The notes beneath the pieces were generated by a model. That model did not search any database. It had not been told where the DNA came from and was given only the letters and a program-made list of their open reading frames with translations. DNA of 64,000 nt from Coriolopsis trogii (lineage: Eukaryota; Basidiomycota; Agaricomycetes; Polyporales; Polyporaceae): positions 930,001 to 994,000 of the forward strand of contig JAHYIO010000005.1 in the NCBI GenBank assembly GCA_020543525.1, written 5' to 3'. The translations under genes were made by a program, and so were the position numbers. Shown here one piece after another: positions 21,043 to 33,476 of this stretch. Positions within the stretch are counted from its first letter, which is position 1; each line of letters begins with the position of its first letter.

Positions 21043-21458
21043 CCTCGCGGAACGTACGATAACGTTAGTCGTGACCCCGGGGAGCAAAGAGGGCGATCAG
21101 GCAATACGCACCAGCACCAGATTGTCAGGTGGTTCCCCGCATCCCTGGCGCCTCGAGTCAGGTGCAACGATCACGCTAAAGTGTGGTTGAACATAAATCG
21201 CGGTGCCTGCCTCTCGGTTTTCGTTTATGTAACCCCAGACCTCCCAGACAAATGATGGCCATCGTCAGATTGGTGGAGGAAGTCAGGAGATGCTGGAGAG
21301 CATAGGTGGATACAAGTTTGAAAGGTCAAGACATATGGTCTCGTCCCACATATATATACGCATTACACCTCGATCGAATGTCTTCCCCGCCTTCTGTCGA
21401 CAATTCTCGGTGGCGTCGCCACGATGAGGCGTGGCGGTCCGGATCCACCGGATTTGTA

Positions 21459-21913
21459 CAGTGACGGCCGTTATTGATGCAACCCCCCCTTTTCGGAAGG
21501 TCGTTCCCATCCGCCAAAACCACCGCTATTCCAGCTTCGTCCCGGCGCTAAGTGGGCAGGGCTCTGCTTGTTCACATCATACAGGCCTCTTTTACTTGCG
21601 TTTGTTGGCAGAATCTACTCTCTATACACTAGGCATTACTTTACGAATGATATTGGCCCATTGACAAAATCAATTGAAGCTGCACTGAGTAATCCTGGAC
21701 CCTAGTTCTAGCACCTCAAATATTAGCTGGAAAATATCACTGTGTCATTGTAGAGTCATGTATTGTCTATGCTAGGAATTCTGAGGGCATTTGACAAAAG
21801 GCGGGCTGAATACAAGACGGGCAGCATCAGGATAGCGCTGGAATAGAGGCAATTCTGGCAGATGAGAACGACCTTCCGAAAAGGGGGGGTTGCATCAATA
21901 ACGGCCGTCACTG
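21459..21913. mobile_element. MITE, TA-flanked, Tc1/mariner-like
   Basis: The ends are perfect inverted repeats of 47 bp: CAGTGACGGCCGTTATTGAT onward at 21459-21505 and its reverse complement at 21867-21913. Pairing continues imperfectly for about 10 bp more (CATCCGCCA against CATCTGCCA). TA dinucleotides flank both ends (21457-21458 and 21914-21915), the target duplication of Tc1/mariner elements. The 455-bp element has no transposase and would be moved by a related full-length element. It lies between the MFS transporter and EOS1-like genes. Confidence 0.8.
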
Positions 21914-22299
21914 TAGTACGCCCAAATTAGTAGCACGCCGAGGGACTCGGATCCGGAGATCACTTAACAAGTACGCCTCCACGGCCTTGGTGACAATATT
22001 TTGACACTTGTGTACTACCCCGGCCCGATTTCAGTATAATTCGACAACACAGAGACACTCATCTGCGTCGACTGTACGACGGACGATTCGAAAACTATGT
22101 GTGCACTGGGATAACGACAAGCAGCAAGTAGGGTATTCTACTACACAGCAAAAGCAGCGCGAGTCCGAACTCTGTAGTGAGGAGAGATAGCATAGCAGTA
22201 TGGAGAGGCATGGAGCGAGCGTATAAACAACATCGTACCCAACAGCATATACCAAGCGTTTCTGCAAGAGAGAGGAAAACACGAAAACCAAACATAACG
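21914..22299. other. Intergenic between MITE and EOS1-like gene
   Basis: No coding signal. It holds the 3' side of the minus-strand EOS1-like gene. Confidence 0.4.
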
Positions 22300-23826
22300 T
22301 CAACAACCGATAAACTCCCTCCGTAGCACCAGGGCCCACGCCATCACGCAGTAGACCAGCCCCGCCGGGAGCGCGCACTTCTCCCCAACATCGCCCCAGT
22401 CCCAGCGCCGCCTCCGTCCCTTGCGCAACAGCTCCTCTTCCTGTGCCCCGCGAGAGGGTGCCCCCGGGGGAAGCGGCGCAGGCACGATGTTGGACGTCAC
22501 CCAGAGCTGGACGCTCCGGCTGCAGCACGTTGTCGTCCCAATGACCGCCCAGCAGATGAGCGGACGCGCTTCGTGATCGAGGATGCTGAGCGTGAAATGT
22601 GTCGCAGGCCAGCAGATGGCTGTGTGAGTATCAGCGCACAAGCCCGCCGTAAGTGCGTATCGACGTACCCTGGAGACCGAGCAGGCGGATGAGGGTAGCG
22701 AACGGAGAGTAGTAGACGCGCCATCGTTTCAGCAGGCCGGTAGTCAGTTGGAGACACTGCCAGCCTGTGAGGATAGACTGGAGGGAGTGCATAAGTCTCG
22801 TCCAATGCAGCGATGAATGCGCGTACCCATAGCACGCTGACGGAATAATCCACGCGCCAGGCGTTATCCCCGTCCGGCGGTCGAAAGACGCGGTACAGAT
22901 TCCACAGCGTGCCAAAGACAGCCGGCACGATCGCGAGAAGGCGGAAGAGTTGAAAGAATATCGGCACAAGCCATGCCGTCGACGGCGGAAGCCTGAGCTG
23001 CCGTGACAGGGACGAACGGGTGATTCTTGCAGTGGGCAAATTTCTTGGCTACAATACGCCGTTCACCATCGCCGACGATGAGAAAAATATAGTAAAGTGT
23101 ACGCACCGAGTCTTCACCCTCTGTCTCCGTCTCTCCAGCACACAATGCCCCTGGCGCAGTCGTAATTGGCCGCGACCACCGCTCGTCGTACGCCTTCTCC
23201 TTTCCCTTCCCTTTCCCGAGCAGCCGTTGTCGCAGGGCATTCGTGAAGCTCACGCTAGACGAGCGAAACACGACACCTTCGTCCGTGTCCGCGCCAGACT
23301 CCTCCTCGTCGGACGTGGGGCCTGGACACGGTCGCGCACGGGTGTGCTCAGAAAACGCATGTCTAGAATGTGAAGACAGCGGCGAGCCTGGAAGGACATT
23401 CGGTAGGCGGAGATGAGGTGACGATGCCGCACGCTTCGTGGTCGTGATAGGTTGGCCGGGTAGTTCGGGCGGGGTGAGCGAGTAGGGGGGCGGACTGCTG
23501 CTGGGTGCGCTCATCGCACTCACAGGAGTCGGACGGCGGCGCGGGCGTGTGCGGCTTGTGCTACTTGCTGCAGTTTGGACCGTATTGGAGCGGGGGCGCG
23601 GAGATCGGGTTATAACTTGTGGGCAGGTCGACGGCGGAGGGCTGGATCGCGCTTGGGTCGGAGTGAACTGCAAGCTCGCGAACGAGCTGAATGTCGTGGT
23701 CCGCCGCTCGTCGCTCTCGTGTTCTTGACGCTGCTCGACGACAAATCCGAGGGCAGGTATGAGGAACAGAGGTCCGAAAGATGGTCTGTACGGTGGTGGG
23801 TCATGCTGATCAGGAGTGGAAGACAT
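22300..23826 (-). CDS. EOS1: EOS1-like N-glycosylation protein, ER membrane
   Basis: The family (Pfam EOS1) is an ER multi-span membrane protein linked to N-glycosylation and oxidative-stress tolerance in yeast. The first exon (from 23826; an in-frame ATG also exists at 23853) is a long disordered Ser/Pro/Arg-rich region of about 240 residues. The conserved core follows in three exons: FFQLFRLLAIVPAVFGTLWN, VDYSVSVLW, then SILTGWQCLQLTTGLLKRW, then AICWPATHFTLSIL and CWAVIGTTTC, with VQLWVTSN. It ends VLRREFIGC at 22300. Introns of about 50 nt (GTACGC...CTCCAG; GTACGT...CACACAG) restore the frame. Four hydrophobic segments are expected. The call rests on recalled core motifs; length and topology agree. 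Confidence 0.7.
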
Positions 23827-23869
23827 GGCGGGGTTGGACGAGGGAAAACTCACGAGAAAGTCGTCTAGA

Positions 23870-25827
23870 TATACTTTCTGACGCTGCTAACGCGAGAATG
23901 GAGATGAATGCCCTTGTGCAGTGGCGTTTCCAGCCCCGGAGACAATGACGCTAGTGTCGGTCGGGGACGTGGTGGAGAATGTGCAAGGCGCGATGACGGC
24001 ACGGCAAACACCAGCGCCCGGCGCTGTCCATACAGTACTTTAAGCGTGTTCGACATGAGCTTCGAGCTCACCGCGACGACTTTCGTATCCATCGAGGAAA
24101 GGATCTGCCACTCGGAAGTATCATCTCATGATTCTCGTGGCATAATAAACTACCCGATCCCAAAGCGAAGCAGCGATACGTACTGCCGGGGTAGATTCAT
24201 CGCGGCCCGAGGGCAAGGAGCCTTCCTCACTTGTATGTGCGGCCCGCAAGAACTCATCAGTGTGTCAAGAGCAAAGACATTCATATGCTACATGACTGCA
24301 AGAATCTCAAGATGACGATTCTGCGTACAAAACCGATCAAATGGAAAGTACCTCTTGAGCATCCTTTTCGTCAATCTCCCTTCCATATCTACGCAGTAGC
24401 TTGATAACATGGGTGCAATGCCACGACACATCTTGCCGGCCGAATGGCTATCTGAGCTCCTGCAGCGGTATTTTTGTCGTCGACGAAAAGCCACCCTTGA
24501 AGAAGGACCCTACCGTTCGTGTACGCCACACGAAGACCCATGGCGTTACGAGCTCGTCCAAGCTAGTCAATACAAGGGTACCGCTCCTGTATCTTGTACG
24601 TCAAGCTGCATTCCGTGCCTTGAACAATATCACCAGCCATAAGGAGGTCAGTCGTTAACCAAACGACTCACTTCGCTCTCATATGGTGTGCCAATGTCTC
24701 CCCCCTCTTTCGCTCACTTCTGACCTCGTCAGTGTTGCACCGATTACGTCGCTGCATATCCGGCACAGTATCTCTGGGACTCCCGAGCGTCAGTCGTCGA
24801 CGAATGCATGGATCTATGCACACGCGTCGGCGTCGGCGTGAATACGACTATCTGCGAGAGAATTTTTTTCCAGGCAAATCTATACCAGGTATTGAGGTCA
24901 TGGTCGTTATGCGCTCCTTCTCGGAACTTCTGGTTGGTGCAGTGAGGACGTCAGCACCCCAGTACTGCAGCAACAACCGTTGGTCCGTACCCTTCATCTA
25001 TCTGACACGAAGACGTACCGGCCAGACCCAAGTTAGCCCTGTAGGAGGGTTCGTGTTCTGGTGTTTCCAACGCCCAAACGAACGGCAAGTCTGACGAGGG
25101 TCATCAAGCTCTGCCATGGCGTCGTCTTCAGGCAGTACCACCCCCTTCTAGTCGCCGACTTTGATCAATCCAGCTTCGCCATCGGCTCGTTTCGAAGGTT
25201 CAGACGGTCTCGCCGCCGCCGAGGTTCCGGAGTGCGGTAACGTCAGGAATCAGGATACACATTGAGGACGCAGTAGTTCATCTCTTAGTCCTAGCCGTCG
25301 CTCATGGGCAACAAGTTGGGTTCCTCCCAAACGGCTTGCAGTTTAAAGGTTTGATTTTCGCGACGCAGCGCCTTATGCCTTTTCATGCTCACAAAGCACG
25401 CAACGGCCTATATGCGTGCAGCTTGGCGAATTCAACTAACAGCCGCTTCTAAGAGACAGACCTGCGTGACTCACTTTCTCCATCTGCACAACCCTCGGGG
25501 AACAGTTCGTGAGGAAAAGAACGCCTTGAGATTCGGCCTCTTGCAACCTGGAAGACCTACTGAGGCCAGTGTGGCCGCGCGGTGCGATTCGGGTGCCAGC
25601 ACTAGACTAATCCCAACGCATGTGTTTAGGGCAGGCGATCTCGCGTTACCAACGCCAATCCTAGACACCCCCGAGCGAGAAGGTCGTGCCCACGGACAAT
25701 GTCATGGTATGGCGGGTCCTGTATGCGCGATGTCCGAAACGTGTGGTACAATTAGCATCCAAGACGCGGGTATATGTTACAGGTATATACTCTACAGTCT
25801 AATATCGCAGCACAGAGAGACCACACC
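23870..25827. other. Intergenic, about 2 kb with no convincing gene
   Basis: Short open frames occur on both strands. The best is 24409-24642 (contains LPAEWLSELLQRYFC), but no splice partner or start context supports it. I see no RNA gene or repeat. Confidence 0.4.
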
Positions 25828-27497
25828 TCAAGGGCGGACCTCTGTCCAGAGAAGTGGCATGAATACCACACACGCCGTCCAGAACTACGCATAAGCTCAG
25901 CATCACGCATGAGAGAGGAGGCTCGGGGAGGAGAACGTACCACTTGTAGACTTTTGATGGCGAGGAAGGGATACTCGTCTGGCCGCGGGCGCGAGTAGAC
26001 GGGCTTGCCGTCCATGGTGCCGACCTGTCGAGGATGCGTAAAGAGCACCCAGATAGAGTAGAACGCGACTGTGAAGAAGTGGCGGAAGAGCATGAAGGGC
26101 GATTGTACGATACTAGAAAGCACACGGGTCAGAACACTCGCAGCAGTGGAATAGATGCGTGACGTACGCAGCGAGTAGACTGCAGGGCTCCTGGACGCAG
26201 TTACCGCCGAGCTCGAAATACTTGAAGCACCCCGTCCGGAGCACCTCGAGCAGAGGATCTGTCAAGCCGTTAGAATCCGACTATATGCGCACTGGAGTCA
26301 GAAATGACATACCATCCGCGCCGAACAGGTCGTATAATGCAACGCTGAGGATATTAACCGTAGACGAGAGCGGTTTGCGTGCCCAGTACCACCGATGGAG
26401 CACGGGCTTGATCTCGTTCCAGTCCGCGAGGTGCTTCACGTCAAGGAGAAGGTCGCGCAGAATGACGACGTCGTTAAAGGCGACCGTCATGCCCCCTCCC
26501 GTGAGCGGGTGCCGCATGTTCCACGAGTCGCCCAGGAGGATAACACCCTCCTTCGTCTGCTTGCCCTGTTCGCTCGCAGGCAGGAACGTGTTGGGCATCC
26601 GTCGTAGGCGGTCCTGCTCGAGGGCTTTCCGTGCGGGAAGGTGGAGAGCTGCGGGGAGTTGTGGGATGATGTTGTTGAGGATGTGGCCCTTGCGCAGTGT
26701 GAGGAGATTTGCAGGACGCATAGATGCGTGTAACTCACCTTGAGGTCCGACGGGACGGGGTTCTTCACGTCGACGAGTATACGCGTGTCGTGTGTGCCGA
26801 TCTGGTACGACAACACGGGCCCATGGCCCTCCACGAGCATGACCGTCCCGTGCTTCGGTATGGGCAGTTGCGCGTCCTCGAGCAAGACCCCGACGAAGTG
26901 ACCCTTCAGCTTCGACGGGGCCGCCGCCTTGCCCATCACCTGGCTCCGGAAGTTGGAAAAGCAGCCGTCAGCGACAACCGTCAGGTCCGCAAAGAACGCC
27001 TCCTTCTCTACCGCGTCCTCCTCCTTCCGCGTCGCACGCACGCCCAGGATGCGCCCCGTCATGGGACACTCGATGAGTTCCGACACCGTCGCCTCGACCA
27101 CCTCTACGCACTCTGCCTCCTTCGCCTTCGCACGTAGCTGCTGGATGAAGCGACCGTGGTGGAAAGCGCGACCCTCGTATCCGTCGGGATAAGGGATCTT
27201 GACGGGGTTGCCCTTGAGCATGACACAGTAGCCGTAGGTCGGGATGGCGTCAATGCCCTCGATGCACGACTCGAGCCCGAGCTTCTTCAATGCCATGATT
27301 CCTCCGGGCTGGAGAAGCTCTCCGACAATCCTATCCGGCTCGGCGAGCGATCTTTCGAGGAGACATATGCGCAGGGGGCGACCGCGCTTGACGGAGGCAG
27401 CAGAGAGGGCATGTGCGAGAGCAGAGCCGGCGATGCCGGCGCCGACGATGAGGATGTCGTAGTGAGCGGACCACATTTTGTCTTTTGAGGCGGGCAT
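25828..27497 (-). CDS. ERG1: Squalene monooxygenase (squalene epoxidase)
   Basis: It converts squalene to 2,3-oxidosqualene with FAD, NADPH and O2 on the ER or lipid droplets, the first oxygen step of ergosterol synthesis and the target of allylamine antifungals. Exon 1 (27497-26739) has the FAD motif DILIVGAGIAGSALAHAL (residues 14-31), GELLQPGG, and VVADGCFSNFR. Exon 2 (from 26689) has LLGDSWNMRHPLTGGGM, the second FAD/substrate motif. Further exons read DPLLEVLRTGCFKYFELGG and SPFMLFRHFFTVAFYSIW (membrane helix). The last exon gives FWTACVVFMPLLWTEVRP and a stop at 25828, after a 56-nt intron (GTACGT...GCGTAG). The C-terminal membrane segment matches the family. About 500 residues, intact. 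Confidence 0.92.
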
Positions 27498-28396
27498 GGC
27501 GGAGGAGGGTTTATGAACGTCGAAGGTGATGCTCCAGCCCCGTCGTCGCTGGTCTCGCTGGCCTCGTCGTCGGTCTCGACTTGGGGGGCATTTTATGGTC
27601 GGACCACTTTAGCAAAATCGGGCGCTTAGCTAGCCCCTCGGCGCGATCAGACTCCTCCCGACACTCTGGTATCTCGGCCTCTGCCGTGTTCGCTACCAGA
27701 CTCCCAGACTTCTCGCTCGTCTTCCGTTCACGACTCGAGGTCACCCCATCTTTCCGTATCGTCATGCAAAATACAAGGCGACTTTGCCCAGTTTCCCAAT
27801 TGGGATCAGCGTTCATCGGGATCACATCAAACACTTCACGGCCCTCCTATCGTCGACTCCGAATGTGCGTGCCAGTAAGTTCCCAGCGATCAGTTGCTCC
27901 TCGACGAGGCGAGAATCGACCCGAAAGGTTTCCCTGCATAAACGCGTATCGACGAATTGTGGTACGATACTTCTCGGGTTCGCATAAAAGACAGCCTCAC
28001 ATTTCACGTGTTTTCCTCTCGCTTGCGACTCGTAGTCATGTCAAATCTCAACGGGGCTTATGTACAACCTTGCAGTCCTGGCGAATCTCGGGATGGGCTA
28101 TAAGTCAAACACTACTTATACATCAAGCCTCATAATCATGATGAACATGATCGCCGACGAATTAGTTCGCAGACAACAAGCACCACGCATGACAGTAGGG
28201 TGTGGCACCATCATGTGACGGCCACTTATAGCACCCACACATGAGTACCCATGCTGTTGGACTACATGGTCTCAGCCATTTACGTTCTCGGTCGCCTGCA
28301 TTGAGTATGAGTGAGGATCAATCAATAGGACTATGTTGGTAACAGTCAGGGGACATACCGCACGAGAAAGCCACTAAACTCCCGAAAGGCTGGCAT
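27498..28396. other. Intergenic upstream of ERG1
   Basis: This lies between the ERG1 start (minus) and the 3' end of the next minus-strand gene. It should contain the ERG1 promoter. I could not assign a specific sterol regulatory element. No gene seen. Confidence 0.4.
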
Positions 28397-29406
28397 CTAC
28401 TTGACTGGATCATGGAGGTATGCCGACATATCCGGCGCATTGTCAAAGTCTCCTCGCGGACGAGAAACCCATCCGTGGACGACTTCGTCAAAGTAGATAT
28501 CAATCTTCCATGTATCCTTACCGATCCACAGCTGCTTGACGTATGCGTCCCACCATTCTATACGGGCTGTCTTTGACTCTGCGTCAAAGCGATAGCCTGT
28601 CACAAATGGGGCAGGCCCAAGGTACTCATGCCTAAATGGCCGGATGCGTGCATCAGTTCACTGGTGCCACGTGAGGGGATAGGGCAGACGACACGTACCG
28701 ACGCAATGCTATGCCTTCTGGGCACACAAAGCTTACGCCATTGAATGTATCATCCGGCTTGGCACTATAGAAAGTGTACACAAGCATGTTCAGATCGTCT
28801 CCTTCCTGGAACCGAATCTGCGGAAATCAGGCGAGGCGGTGCGTGTAAGAGCATGAGGTGTCCGAGCAGTACCAGAAGTCCCTTCACCCACCTTATGAGA
28901 CTCGTCCTCACCGAGATGCCGGATGGGGAGTAACAGCTTGCCAGAAAATGGCGCAGGATACTGCGCATTCGGATGTTTCTGTAACTAGAACGTTGGGCAT
29001 GCGAGGATGTTCAGCCGGAAAAGTAGAACCCTCTTCTAAGCGCAGCGACATACCTCCCAGCAGATCGTCCCTGTTATGATCTCTTCGAGTGCTTCCTTTA
29101 TGTTGTAGCGTTCCTTCTCTAAGCTAGCATCGCGTGGATGGAGAGGATCAGTGCGATTCCGCTCTTGACGGCGCTCGGTTCGCCGGCTGATCCATGCATC
29201 CCGACTCTGGTCAGTCCACTCGCGCTGCATGTTCAGATTATCCGGGCCGTATCCAAATAAGGGTCTGCAATCGCTATGTTAGGAAGTCATCATACATAAC
29301 CCCACCTTCGCAAGCGCACCTGCGAGCTATCGTATGAGGTACACGAGAGTTTGTAGGCAGTCACAAATAGCGCCCAGACATTGTACGCCAAACACTTGCC
29401 AAACAT
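28397..29406 (-). CDS. Uncharacterised protein, six short exons
   Basis: Splicing GT-AG introns of about 60-90 nt on the minus strand gives one frame. It starts MFGKCLAYNVWALF (29406), splices to PLFGYGPDNLNMQREWTDQ, then SLEKERYNIKEALEEIITG, then KHPNAQYPAPFSGKLLLPIR, then IRFQEGDDLNMLVYTFYSA, and ends with HEYLGPAPFVTGYRFDAESK and DMSAYLHDPVK with a stop at 28397-28399. The total is about 230-240 residues. The N-terminal stretch could extend upstream through another exon (in-frame SGQLQQ before the ATG). No family is recognised. The consistent phase across several splices argues for a real gene. Confidence 0.65.
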
Positions 29407-29674
29407 CTGCTGCAGCTGGCCACTATACCTCAGGGAGTGACTTAGGCCTGCTACGACTCAGCCCTCTTGTACTATGCGGATTCCTATGCATTCCGTGCTA
29501 TCATTGATACCTTCTTTCATCGATCAATGTTACTAGTTGATATTATACTACAGTGTTAGTTATCAATCACTACAATGGTACTAGCTTAGCACAGACTTAT
29601 CAAAATGCCATGGGCTACAGTAGGAGGCGACGTCTCTGCGGCTCTCATAAACTACTACCGCCAGATCTACTCAC

Positions 29675-30935
29675 TTACGCTCGATAGAGGCGCGGCCTCT
29701 TCGACGGCGAGGAGCTCTCACCCAAGCTACTTCGGACATCACTTTCCTCAAAACCCCTCACAAGGCGACCCAGGCCTTCCTCTTGGTATCCCTCGTAAAC
29801 TCTCCTTGTCCTCTTCGTGCCCACGGCGGCCTGGCAAAGGTCGCACTCATGGGGTGCAGAGTGTTCAGGCCTTGGAACGATCAAGGAGAGACGAGGGTGC
29901 GTCATCAGAACAGTCGTTCCGCCGATGGTCGCGGAGACCGAAGGAAGCATGCCGTCCATCGGAGCAGCGGGTGCAACCACCACAACACCACCCGTCAGGC
30001 TCACCGTCACCGGTACCGCGGAAGAGAGTGTGACACGCGAAGGGAATGGTGCGGCAGCTCGAAGCGGGGTGGTTGCGACCGTGGGCCGGGAAGGGATATC
30101 GGGGACCGTGCGATGAGGAGTTTGCTGGTTATGCGAGCCTCGTCCCATTTGCTGATCGACGACCTCATACCCCTCACGTACCCGCCCCTTTCCATTCTCG
30201 ACGGTGGCATACGGGACGTTTGTTGCTACCTCAGCCAAGAGAAGGAGGTTTCCGGAAGAGTTCGCTCGGTGTTCGCCCTTGGGTTCTGTTTCCAATTCAC
30301 AGACGTTCTGCAGCCTCGACGAACGTCGAGAGTATGCCATTGAGAGTGCGTTCCCTGCCGAAGATCCTTGCGCGGCCTTGGATTTGCGAGACCTGGGTTG
30401 TGTGGAATTTTGAGGCGAACAGGTCGGTCCATCATGCGAGGGGCTGCTCTAACCTTTAGCACGTGCGACGACGGAGAAGACGAGCTGCAAGGAACACATA
30501 CCCGGGGTCATCATAGGGCTCTGGTTTCACTTCCCTGCGACGACGTTTCGCAGGTGGAGGCGCAGAATCTTCGCGGCTGGTTATAACGACTAAGCTGCTA
30601 TATGTGATGAATGCGAGACCCAAAAACGTACGCTTTGCTCGTAGATGCCATACTATCTGAGACTACAGGCTGAGCCAGCTGCTCGCCCACTAGAGCAGCT
30701 CGCCGGTCCTTGAGCCGTTGCGAGCTTCGAACGGCAACCGCGACGAGTCCGTGCGTCCGGGAGGGTCTATGCTTGTGAACTTCATTGATTGCTTCGTCGG
30801 TGAGGTGAGATTTCGAGCCCTGGTTCTCGACCTCAGCTGGAACCAGTGGTTAGACCATATCGAGGACTCGAAGACGTTCCATGAAATTCCTCTCATACCT
30901 TGATCGAGCCCGGTTGCGCGTGGAGAGGTGTTCAT
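29675..30935 (-). CDS. X2: disordered nuclear-type protein, intact right-arm copy
   Basis: Exon 1 starts at 30935 (MNTSPRATGLDQ). Exon 2 reads AEVENQGSKSHLTDE and ends in SMASTSKA at a GTACGT donor. Exon 3 reads REDSAPPPAKRRRREVKPEP, holding a classical basic nuclear-localisation cluster. Exon 4 begins SSPSHDGP and runs, unbroken, through FPSRVTLSSAVPVTVSL, a C-x2-C pair (ECDLCQAAVGTKRTR) and the basic C-terminus SPSKRPRLYRA at 29675. About 370-380 residues. A TATA-like box sits 102 bp upstream. The paralogue X1 on the other arm has lost the basic cluster. The gene at 33477-36222 shares the exon 2/3 junction and the ASTS-x-A ending. Function unknown. Confidence 0.65.
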
Positions 30936-31036
30936 GTTGTGGCCAGAGGCTAGGGAGGGAGGTAGAGGCTGGTGAGAGTGGCAACGGTGGATGAGAGGGA
31001 AAGAGGAGAGGTTGGACAAGCGCCCCCTCCGACCCC

Positions 31037-31048
31037 GCCTTTTATCCA
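31037..31048 (-). promoter_or_regulatory. TATA-like box upstream of X2
   Basis: GGATAAAAGGCG on the minus strand, about 102 bp before the X2 ATG. It corresponds to 10274-10285 upstream of X1. Confidence 0.5.
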
Positions 31049-31289
31049 CTTGCCAGGTTTGTCGCGGAGCTGGCCCGTACGCCAGAACACAAACATACAA
31101 AGAGTTCCGTTGAGCGTGAACACCTCCCGATAATAGAGCTTTGCACTTCAAATTATCGCGTCGACGGAAGAGCGGTCCAAAGCTCTAAACTGTGCATTGC
31201 TATCAGACAAAAGTGTCCTTTAGCGTCGTATTGACAAAGCTACTTGAAGACGACTCCTTCATCTCAAACATCTTCCCATGACTGCAAAA

Positions 31290-32985
31290 CAAGTCGTGTC
31301 AATCAGCGAATGCACTCTTTCCAGAGGGCAAGAGTTATACAGTTATACGACGCATCACTTCTGCATGTGCCACACACTATGCCTTCAGGACTTGCAGGCA
31401 GTTTCAACCAGTCGTGCACCCGATTCACCCAAACTATAACAAGCTTGCAGATCCGGCACAGAAGATATGCCCTGTTGGCAGGACGAGTGAGCAGGTGTGC
31501 TCTGATCCTCGCACAGAGGTCGTCGCTGATCGGGAATCGTTCCCTGGCGGACCTGGTGTCCTCGCCCTCTGCAACGAACTTGACGATGCAGTCTGTGGCA
31601 TCGGTGGGGTGTGTGGCGGCGAGAATGTACTGGCGAGACCTTCCGTACACGTTCCTGACGACGCCAGCGGTTATGATATGATCCGGAGTTGATAGCAAAA
31701 CGATTCCAAGCGGAAGAGGATCGCTCACCGCTCCCGATCATGTGTAGCATGAGTGTAGACATGATGCATCTAGAGCGTGCATAAAGAACCATGAGCATAC
31801 ACGGACGATCGCGACGTTGAGGCTGCTCACCAGCTTCGGCCAGTCCAACTGTTCAGGTGGAGGCAAGTCCGGGTCCCCACAATCAACGAACCCATCTTTC
31901 ATGACGACCTGCGTGGTGTCCTCCGGGATTCCCAGAGCCTTGGGTATCTTGCTTCCGTACACTATCTTGGCATCAGCAACATAGATACAAGAGGGGGTCC
32001 AGCGCCATATCGGATGCGCTTCACGCCAGTGCCGGTGAATCTCCTCGAAGTCCCCGTGGAACATGGGAGCATGACGATTGCACTGGAAGTATGCATAGCA
32101 TCTGCGAAGCGCCTCATCTCGGTCGTCAGGCACGCATATGTCCTCGAGGGCGTCCTTCATGCGCGAGAGGAGGAAGAACTTTGCACGTGCGAGGTGCGCC
32201 TCCCCTTCGCACTGGACACGAGGGAGTATAGCGAGAAAGTCGTCACGGGTGATAGGCTCGTGTGCGCGCTCTGGCCGAACGAGGTCTTGCACACAGGGTA
32301 GCTGTCCGGCTTCGGCGTCGTTTGGCATGAGGGCACGCTCTTGCGCGGAGAACTTCTCCTCATACGGGCCGTCACGCGCGCTTCGTATTCTTCTACTTCC
32401 TTATCCTCGCGCCAGAGAATGATCAGCTCCTCGAGCTTGGGGAGATACTTGGTCCAGACTGTCATATGGTCGCATCAGCACCAAAATGAGAGACACCGAG
32501 GGCGTGATGACGGCGAGACGCACCGCGCTCTGTCAGTACTTGCGGCTTCCTGAGCAGCTTGTTCGTAGTCGACTTCCAGATCTTCGTCAGCATACCCGAG
32601 CTTGCGTAGTCTCTGCTTGCTCTCTGCAATATTCTGACTCGTCCGAGGGCGAGCGAGTGCGACGCATCATCTCTACTACACTCACTCTGCGGATCTGGCA
32701 GCTTCGATCGCATCGTTATGATTCTGTCGATTCAATTGGCACATCTGCAACCAGGCCACAATCTCGGCCGCATTCTGCAAGTGTCAGTCAAGTAAGTACA
32801 TCCTAAGACGAAGTCAACACACTGACGATATGGCGGGCCATGACGGCTTCCCTGTCCGAACGAACTCGCTCGTGGAACAAGGCCTCGTTCATGCATGCAC
32901 CGTAAGCTGTCTAGCCTCTGGATCGCAGCGTCGACATCTGTGACGTAGTGTATACAGCTCGTGTGCCGTATGAAATTTTGGGTCA
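31290..32985 (-). CDS. Y2: kinase-like family gene, uncertain integrity
   Basis: Readable segments on the minus strand, in order: HYVTDVDAAIQ (32960 area); a helical exon with MTVWTKYLPKLEELIILW (32463); EKFSAQERALMPNDAEAGQL onward to ICVPDDRDEALRRCYAYFQ; HPIWRWTPSCIYVADAKIV; GSKIPKALGIPEDTTQVVMK; DPDLPPPEQLDWPKL; then VVRNVYGRSRQYILAATHP and DATDCIVKFVAEGEDTRSA. The last block resembles the beta strands of a protein-kinase N-lobe with the VxK lysine, as in kinase-like families expanded in basidiomycetes. That is inference. Near 32360 the frame changes, and only a 38-nt intron would repair it, so a frameshift is possible. It is retained over its full length, unlike Y1. Confidence 0.45.
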
Positions 32986-33476
32986 GTAGGGTAGTGTCGA
33001 CGGAAAGAGCATAGTAGGATTGGGGATGCAGTCGCACCGGCTTGTCCAAGTCTCTTGTCGAGTGAACGATATCATTCAATCATGCTAAATAGCGCCCGAA
33101 CACGAAGCCGACGTATCCTGGTTCGTTATGTTACCTTAAAAGGATATCTTCGCATCGCACTATTAGGGAGTTTCGACCAAGCCTCAGGATAGTATGCCTG
33201 AGGCCGATGACGGAGCTTTCAATTTATACAAACGCGACAGGGCGACAGGAGGATTCAAGGAGATCTACAATCACAAACCGCAAGAGTCCAAGAACTAGGT
33301 ACATTAAATAACTATAAAAATTACAAAACAGACGGTACCACAACGACAAGGAGTTGCGCCATGAACATCATTCGAACCGGAGAGACCCAGTCGAGACAAG
33401 TACGTCAGAACACCTACAACAAGGCCGAGACTGTAGCCCAATCAGACAACGTTCGAGGATATAGAGTTAGCGATCC
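32986..33476. other. Intergenic between Y2 and the Z gene
   Basis: No gene seen. It includes an A/T-rich stretch around 33295-33335. The duplication arm has ended here. Confidence 0.35.

Noticed and set aside
24409..24642. Possible small gene (LPAEWLSELLQRYFC)
   Set aside because: No upstream or downstream exon, no promoter motif and no homologue known to me; left as intergenic.
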